Assembly: GCA_038231395.1 (NCBI GenBank)
Contig: JBBRLL010000015.1
Span: forward strand, 1 to 64,000
DNA from: Stagnihabitans sp038231395
Lineage (GTDB): Bacteria > Pseudomonadota > Alphaproteobacteria > Rhodobacterales > Rhodobacteraceae
DNA length: 64,000 bases
Reading direction: 5' to 3'
The notes under the pieces: model-generated
Database searches by the model: none
The model's input: only the letters and a program-made list of their open reading frames with translations
Told to the model about the DNA's origin: nothing
In this document: piece after piece, positions 60,626 through 64,000 of the stretch
How the letters are laid out: every line of letters starts with the position of its first letter
Numbering within the stretch: the first letter of the stretch is position 1
Position numbers and translations under genes: made by a program

Positions 60626-61450
60626 ATGGAAACCAAAGCAAGTTATGTCCTCGTCGGTGCCTTCACGCTTCTGGCCATTGCGTTTGGCCTTGGGTTTTTC
60701 ATTTGGCTGGCGAAAGTTCAGGTCGACCGGGTCTATACGCAATATGACATCACGTTCGACAGCGCATCAGGGCTTGGCCAGTCCAGCACGGTGCGCTTCA
60801 ACGGAATTGACGTCGGCAAGGTGCTGACCATTGCGCTTGACAAGGCTGACCCGTCAAAAGTTCGGGTGCGGATCGAAGTGTCCGCGACAACCCCGGTTCG
60901 GCAGGGCACCGAAGCGACATTGGCGTCCCAAGGTGTCACGGGTGTCGCTTTCGTCGGCCTTACGGGCGGTGACGCCGGGGCCAAAAGACTGACCATTGAC
61001 CCTGCCACTGGCGTTGCGGAGATTCCGTCAAAACCTACGGTGGTCCAGGGATTGCTGGCAGACGCGCCGGATATGCTGGCCACGGCCATCTCTGCGCTTG
61101 ATGATGTGCGCCTGTTCTCTACCCCGGCAAATGCAGCGCATGTGGCAAGCATTCTGTCCAATCTGGATTCCGCTACCGTAAGGCTGAACGCGATGGTTGA
61201 CGATTTGACCAAAACGTCGGCCAGCCTTTCGAAAGCCGCTGACCAATTGAGTGGTCTGACGACGACCGCCGGCGCCACCTTGGACGACACCCGCAAGTCC
61301 TTGGCCAGTATCGACGACTTTGCCGCAAATGGCCTGCCGGAGTTCACCTCTGTGGCCACCCATGCCAACAAGGTTCTGTCCCAGGTAAGCGGCCTGATCG
61401 CCGTTATTCAGAAGCACCCGACGGGTTTCCTGCTGGGGATCAACAAGTAA
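60626..61450 (+). CDS. mlaD: MlaD/MCE family protein
   Basis: A 274-residue MCE protein, 3 bp after mlaF. A single N-terminal transmembrane helix (SYVLVGAFTLLAIAFGLGFFIWLA) is followed by the MCE domain (YDITFDSASGLGQSSTVRFNGIDVGKVLTIALD, then GTEATLASQGVTGVAFVGLTGG). A long helical C-terminal part follows (DDLTKTSASLSKAADQLSGLTTTAGATLDDTRKSLASID), which could form the tunnel. No MlaC or MlaA homologue is adjacent. Confidence 0.93.
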   Translation: METKASYVLVGAFTLLAIAFGLGFFIWLAKVQVDRVYTQYDITFDSASGLGQSSTVRFNGIDVGKVLTIALDKADPSKVRVRIEVSATTPVRQGTEATLASQGVTGVAFVGLTGGDAGAKRLTIDPATGVAEIPSKPTVVQGLLADAPDMLATAISALDDVRLFSTPANAAHVASILSNLDSATVRLNAMVDDLTKTSASLSKAADQLSGLTTTAGATLDDTRKSLASIDDFAANGLPEFTSVATHANKVLSQVSGLIAVIQKHPTGFLLGINK

Positions 61451-62049
61451 GCGCGCAGCGGCCAGACTGACTGGCAAGGGCGCTTGAGTGAAAAAAGTCC
61501 CCAAGCGGCGCAGGCGTGCAAGCGCCTCGCGGCGATTGCCGGAGCCAAGGCTAACTGACGCCAATACAATCCGGAAATGATGCGCTCTTTAGAGGATTCG
61601 CGCCAACATCGGCATCCGTTCTGTGTGGCAATATTCTGTCAGGTAACACGGCGCATCTTCCGCTCAATGCTGGTTTCAACGGGCGCAAACGCAAGGCTTT
61701 CTGGCTTCCACTTTGGCCCGGCGTCATGATCGTCATCATACCCGGCACGTCGCCTTCGACGTTCGTTCTGGATCGCTGACCTGCATCAGTGCACGCTGAA
61801 ATCAGATTTGGTATTCGATTCTACGGCAACTTCAAAAGAGTGCCGCTTGCGTTACGAGTGAGGGTGAGGCGCCGGGGCCGTTAATGCGTACTGCCGATTG
61901 TCACGCGTGCCTCACCGTTCTTTCGCCGTCCCGCAGCCAAAAAAGCGATGCGGCGAACCTGTTGACGAGGCGCGCCAAACGGTTGAGAATTTTAGGCGAC
62001 TGTGGCGCTTGGCCTTCCAGCCACGCGGCACAGCACCTCTGTTAGCGGC
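61451..62049. other. 599-bp region without a recognised gene; contains Crp/Fnr-type box 2
   Basis: No open frame here has family resemblance. CTGACCTGCATCAGTGCA at 61776-61793 is the inverse-strand form of TGCACTGATGCAGGTCAG, the second member of the TGA-N6-TCA box family. A short stem AGGCG/CGCCT lies near 61512 after mlaD and may help terminate it. A box this far from a known start may serve an unseen small RNA or protein. Confidence 0.5.
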
Positions 62050-62775
62050 CTATTTGAACAGCGGTCCATCATGGTCCAGATAGGCGCGGTCGAAGTCTGC
62101 AAAAGTCGCCAACCCATCGAAATCATCGAACGTCACCTGCCCGTTCTGAAACGTCACCAGCCCCGCCTCTCGCAACTCACGCAGGACGCGGTTGACATGC
62201 ACAGAACTCAAGCCCAACGCATCGGCCAGCAAGTACTGCGACAGCGGACAGGCAAAGCCGGCCATAGTGCCAAGCCCGACCAATTTCAGCCGCGCCGCCG
62301 TCTCAAGCAGAAAATGGGCGGTCCGTTCGGCGGCATTGCGGCGGCCGATGCCAACCAGATGCTCCACCAACATCGCCTCATCGCGCGACGCGGCCCACAG
62401 GACTGCCGTAGACAGGCGCGGCGTTCGGTCAAAGATTTCCAGCAAATCGTCCGTCGTCACTTCCGAGGCTTCGACCGCAGTCACCGGTTCGATATTGTGA
62501 TCGGAAGTGCGCAGCAGCACCGACCGCAAACCCAAAAAATCGCCCGGAATCTGAAAGCCGACGATCTGGCGGCTGCCGTTGGCCGTGTTCTTGTAGGAAC
62601 AGACCCAGCCCTTCGCCACAATAAAAGCGGACTGCCTCTTTTGACCCTCATGAACCATGTCGCGTCCAGCGGCAAATTGACGGCGGCGGTCATGCAGGTC
62701 GGACAGCACTGTCAGATCCTCCTCCGACAAGGCGACGAAGGCCGACAATTTGCGCGCAATGGGACTGTCAAACAT
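62050..62775 (-). CDS. Crp/Fnr family transcriptional regulator
   Basis: A 241-residue regulator. The cyclic-nucleotide-binding-like beta roll spans residues about 20-130 (FIVAKGWVCSYKNTANGSRQIVGFQIPGDFLGLRSVLL). The C-terminal helix-turn-helix is PLSQYLLADALGLSSVHVNRVLRELREAGLVTF, of the S-V-H-V-N-R type common in alphaproteobacteria. No N-terminal cysteine cluster is present, so it is not an oxygen-sensing FNR. Three TGA-N6-TCA boxes lie in its neighbourhood, one 76 bp upstream of its own start, suggesting autoregulation and control of nearby stress genes. Confidence 0.92.
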   Translation of the reverse strand: MFDSPIARKLSAFVALSEEDLTVLSDLHDRRRQFAAGRDMVHEGQKRQSAFIVAKGWVCSYKNTANGSRQIVGFQIPGDFLGLRSVLLRTSDHNIEPVTAVEASEVTTDDLLEIFDRTPRLSTAVLWAASRDEAMLVEHLVGIGRRNAAERTAHFLLETAARLKLVGLGTMAGFACPLSQYLLADALGLSSVHVNRVLRELREAGLVTFQNGQVTFDDFDGLATFADFDRAYLDHDGPLFK

Positions 62776-62850
62776 TCGTCTTTTCCGGTTCTCAGCAGTT
62801 TGACGCGCAGATCCTCACGCGGATCCCTCTAATCACAATTCGTCCGGCTT

Positions 62851-62868
62851 TGCACTGATCCACGTCAG
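62851..62868 (+). promoter_or_regulatory. Crp/Fnr-type box 3 (upstream of the Crp/Fnr gene)
   Basis: TGCACTGATCCACGTCAG has a TGA-N6-TCA core (62856-62867) and lies between the divergent Crp/Fnr gene (start 62775) and the small gene at 62965. It shares 13 or more positions with the boxes at 58714 and 61776. Confidence 0.5.
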
Positions 62869-62964
62869 CCCAGCTTTTGATCGGTCTGTCAGACTGCCGC
62901 GACAACGTCCACCCGTAACGATCACGCTGAAACTTACACCCGCTTGGAAGAAAGACGAACAGAA

Positions 62965-63201
62965 ATGTCCAGTTCACCTGAAGTTGCTGGTATCGCGGCC
63001 CTTTCGATCTGCGAATCGTTGCTGCTTGCGCTCAACGATCGCAAAGTTCTAAGCGAGGTGCAGATTATTGAAGTGCTGGTCGATGCCGCAGCCGCCCACA
63101 CCAACGTGCCCGAAGGCGATCCGCGGATCGAAAGCCACAAAAGGGCGGCAGCATTGATACAGACCATCATCGACAGTGGCAATTCGGTTCGACATTCCTG
63201 A
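62965..63201 (+). CDS. Small conserved hypothetical protein
   Basis: A 78-residue helical protein: MSSSPEVAGIAALSICESLLLALNDRKVLSEVQIIEVLVDAAAAHTN, then RIESHKRAAALIQTIIDSGNSV. It has no membrane segment or signal peptide. Similar short proteins occur in alphaproteobacteria without assigned function. ATG 62965 is preferred to an in-frame TTG 21 bp upstream. It is divergent from the Crp/Fnr gene across a shared box. Confidence 0.7.
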   Translation: MSSSPEVAGIAALSICESLLLALNDRKVLSEVQIIEVLVDAAAAHTNVPEGDPRIESHKRAAALIQTIIDSGNSVRHS

Positions 63202-63246
63202 AGGTGCAAAGCCACGCCGCATCTCTTGGGCCGTTTTCGGCTTGGT

Positions 63247-63345
63247 TTAAACCACTGCCTGCACCTGCCGGTTGGTTTTAATGTTGTCGAAGTAGACCGC
63301 AGCAGGCGGACATCCGCTGTGGGCAGCGTCAGGCCTCAGGCGGCT
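63247..63345 (-). pseudogene. Possible remnant of an IS3-family transposase C-terminus
   Basis: On the minus strand a frame ends with PDAAHSGCPPAAVYFDNI followed by KTNRQVQAVV and a stop at 63247. This resembles the closing segment of IS3-family OrfB transposases, where an H-x-x-L/H-G-G-x-P-P-x-x-V-Y pattern precedes a Q-V-Q-x-V-A end. Only about 30 residues are visible and no catalytic DDE part remains. TTTTGCATAAATTGG follows at about 63360 and may be an IS-end trace. Recognition is from memory of the family, so confidence is low. Confidence 0.35.
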
Positions 63346-63416
63346 GTGAAGATTGGCTCTTTTGCATAAATTGGTATTGACGGATCATTTCGGCTGATAC
63401 GTCAGCGGTTTTGACC

Positions 63417-64000
63417 TTAAGCTTGCACCGTTTGGACGGCAAAGCGGCGCAGGCGCAGCGCGTTGCCAAGGACAAAGACCGAAGACATAGCCATCGCTCC
63501 GGCGGCAAAAACCGGTGACAGAAGAACGCCCCAGATCGGGAACAATGCCCCGGCAGCCACCGGGATCAAAAGCGCGTTGTAGGCAAAGGCCCAGAACAGG
63601 TTTTGCGCTATGTTGCGCATCGTGGCTTTGGAGATCGCAATCGCTTGCGGCACCGCCATCAGGTTGCCACGCACCAGAACGACATCGGCGGCCTCGATGG
63701 CCACATCGGTGCCGGTGCCGACCGCAAGGCCCACATCGGCCTCGGCAAGCGCCGGGGCATCGTTGATGCCATCGCCGACATAGGCCAGATGTCCCATGCT
63801 GGCTTTGAGGCTGCGCACCGCGTCAACCTTGCCAGCCGGAAGCACCTCGGCCACCACATGGTCGATGCCAAGCTGGCTTGCGATAAAGGCGGCGGTTTTG
63901 GCGTTATCTCCGGTGATCATCGCCACTTTGAGGCCAAGGGCATGGAGGGCTTTGATGGCCGCCGGGGTCGAGGGTTTGATCGGGTCTGACACAGCCACGA
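63417..64000 (-). CDS. copA: Copper-translocating P-type ATPase (C-terminal part)
   Basis: The gene runs off the right edge; 194 C-terminal residues are visible. The P/N-domain end shows GLKVAMITGDNAKTAAFIASQLGID and the hinge motif AYVGDGINDAPALAEADVGLAVGTGTDVAIEAADVVL. The last two transmembrane helices follow, including MRNIAQNLFWAFAYNALLIPVAAG and AMAMSSVFVLGNALRLRRF, the M-S-S-x-x-V-x-x-N-A-L-R-L motif of P1B-1 copper pumps. Metal-binding N-terminal domains are outside the window. Confidence 0.9.
   Translation of the reverse strand, partial: VAVSDPIKPSTPAAIKALHALGLKVAMITGDNAKTAAFIASQLGIDHVVAEVLPAGKVDAVRSLKASMGHLAYVGDGINDAPALAEADVGLAVGTGTDVAIEAADVVLVRGNLMAVPQAIAISKATMRNIAQNLFWAFAYNALLIPVAAGALFPIWGVLLSPVFAAGAMAMSSVFVLGNALRLRRFAVQTVQA

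Overview
The window looks like a chromosomal segment of an alphaproteobacterium of the order Rhodobacterales (Rhodobacteraceae/Paracoccaceae). This rests on the gene set: a 44-residue aa3-type cytochrome oxidase subunit IV, a split indolepyruvate:ferredoxin oxidoreductase, adjacent phaA/phaB, a FzlA-type GST, a DmdC-like acyl-CoA dehydrogenase, ETF-ubiquinone oxidoreductase, and small DUF465, DUF2007 and DUF3309 proteins. It is GC-rich and gene-dense, with many ATGA/GTGA overlaps. The genus cannot be named from the sequence. There is no rRNA, CRISPR array, prophage or intact IS. One tRNA-Met(CAU) is present.

Region 1 (1-12.9 kb) concerns aromatic acid breakdown through CoA thioesters. It holds a left-truncated iorA with iorB, a minus-strand 3-hydroxyacyl-CoA dehydrogenase/enoyl-CoA hydratase pair, and a tight plus-strand operon. 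The operon encodes a fused flavin monooxygenase/OYE reductase (salicylyl-CoA or 2-aminobenzoyl-CoA type), an SDR, a MarR regulator, an enoyl-CoA hydratase, an acyl-CoA dehydrogenase, a RidA-like protein and a benzoate-CoA-ligase-family enzyme. Together they suggest CoA activation, dearomatisation and beta-oxidation-like ring cleavage of 2-aminobenzoate or salicylate.

Region 2 (13-19.1 kb) is a divergently arranged redox module: an OmpR-type two-component system facing a small His-rich PepSY protein, a secreted DUF2271 protein, a membrane PepSY-flavodoxin-FNR reductase and ApbE. The DUF2271 protein carries a D-x-x-T-G-A-S motif of the kind ApbE flavinylates. The set reads as a route for moving electrons from cytosolic NAD(P)H to a periplasmic FMN protein.

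Region 3 (19.1-30.7 kb) is a minus-strand run of ten genes, mostly overlapping or nearly so: CoA-transferase, enoyl-CoA hydratase, aldehyde dehydrogenase, GMC oxidoreductase, SDR, GMC oxidoreductase, Dabb protein, DUF993 protein, LacI regulator and glycerate 2-kinase. It looks like a catabolic operon for an unidentified substrate. A divergent MFS transporter follows, with a 37-bp inverted repeat in the shared promoter region.

Region 4 (32-57.7 kb) is mostly housekeeping: TolB-like and rhodanese proteins, FzlA, Tag glycosylase, a degenerate EAL protein, phaA-phaB, EamA transporter, TrmN6-like methyltransferase, polyprenyl synthase, GreA, ETF-QO, a TPR protein, IspE, a GNAT enzyme, a DUF429-like protein, MobA, cox subunit IV, acyl-CoA dehydrogenase, Sua5/TsaC, a hydantoinase-family protein and a P-loop kinase. 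Region 5 (57.8-64 kb) has the tRNA, stress-associated small proteins (DUF3309, CsbD), an Mla-type lipid transporter, a Crp/Fnr regulator and the C-terminus of a copper P-type ATPase. Three copies of one TGA-N6-TCA box lie around the Crp/Fnr gene.

Two themes cut across regions. One is a dispersed AT-stem palindrome with a TGC/GCA loop at gene ends. The other is a set of short tandem repeats with different unit lengths (12, 13/14, 15, 17 and 18 bp) between genes or at gene termini.
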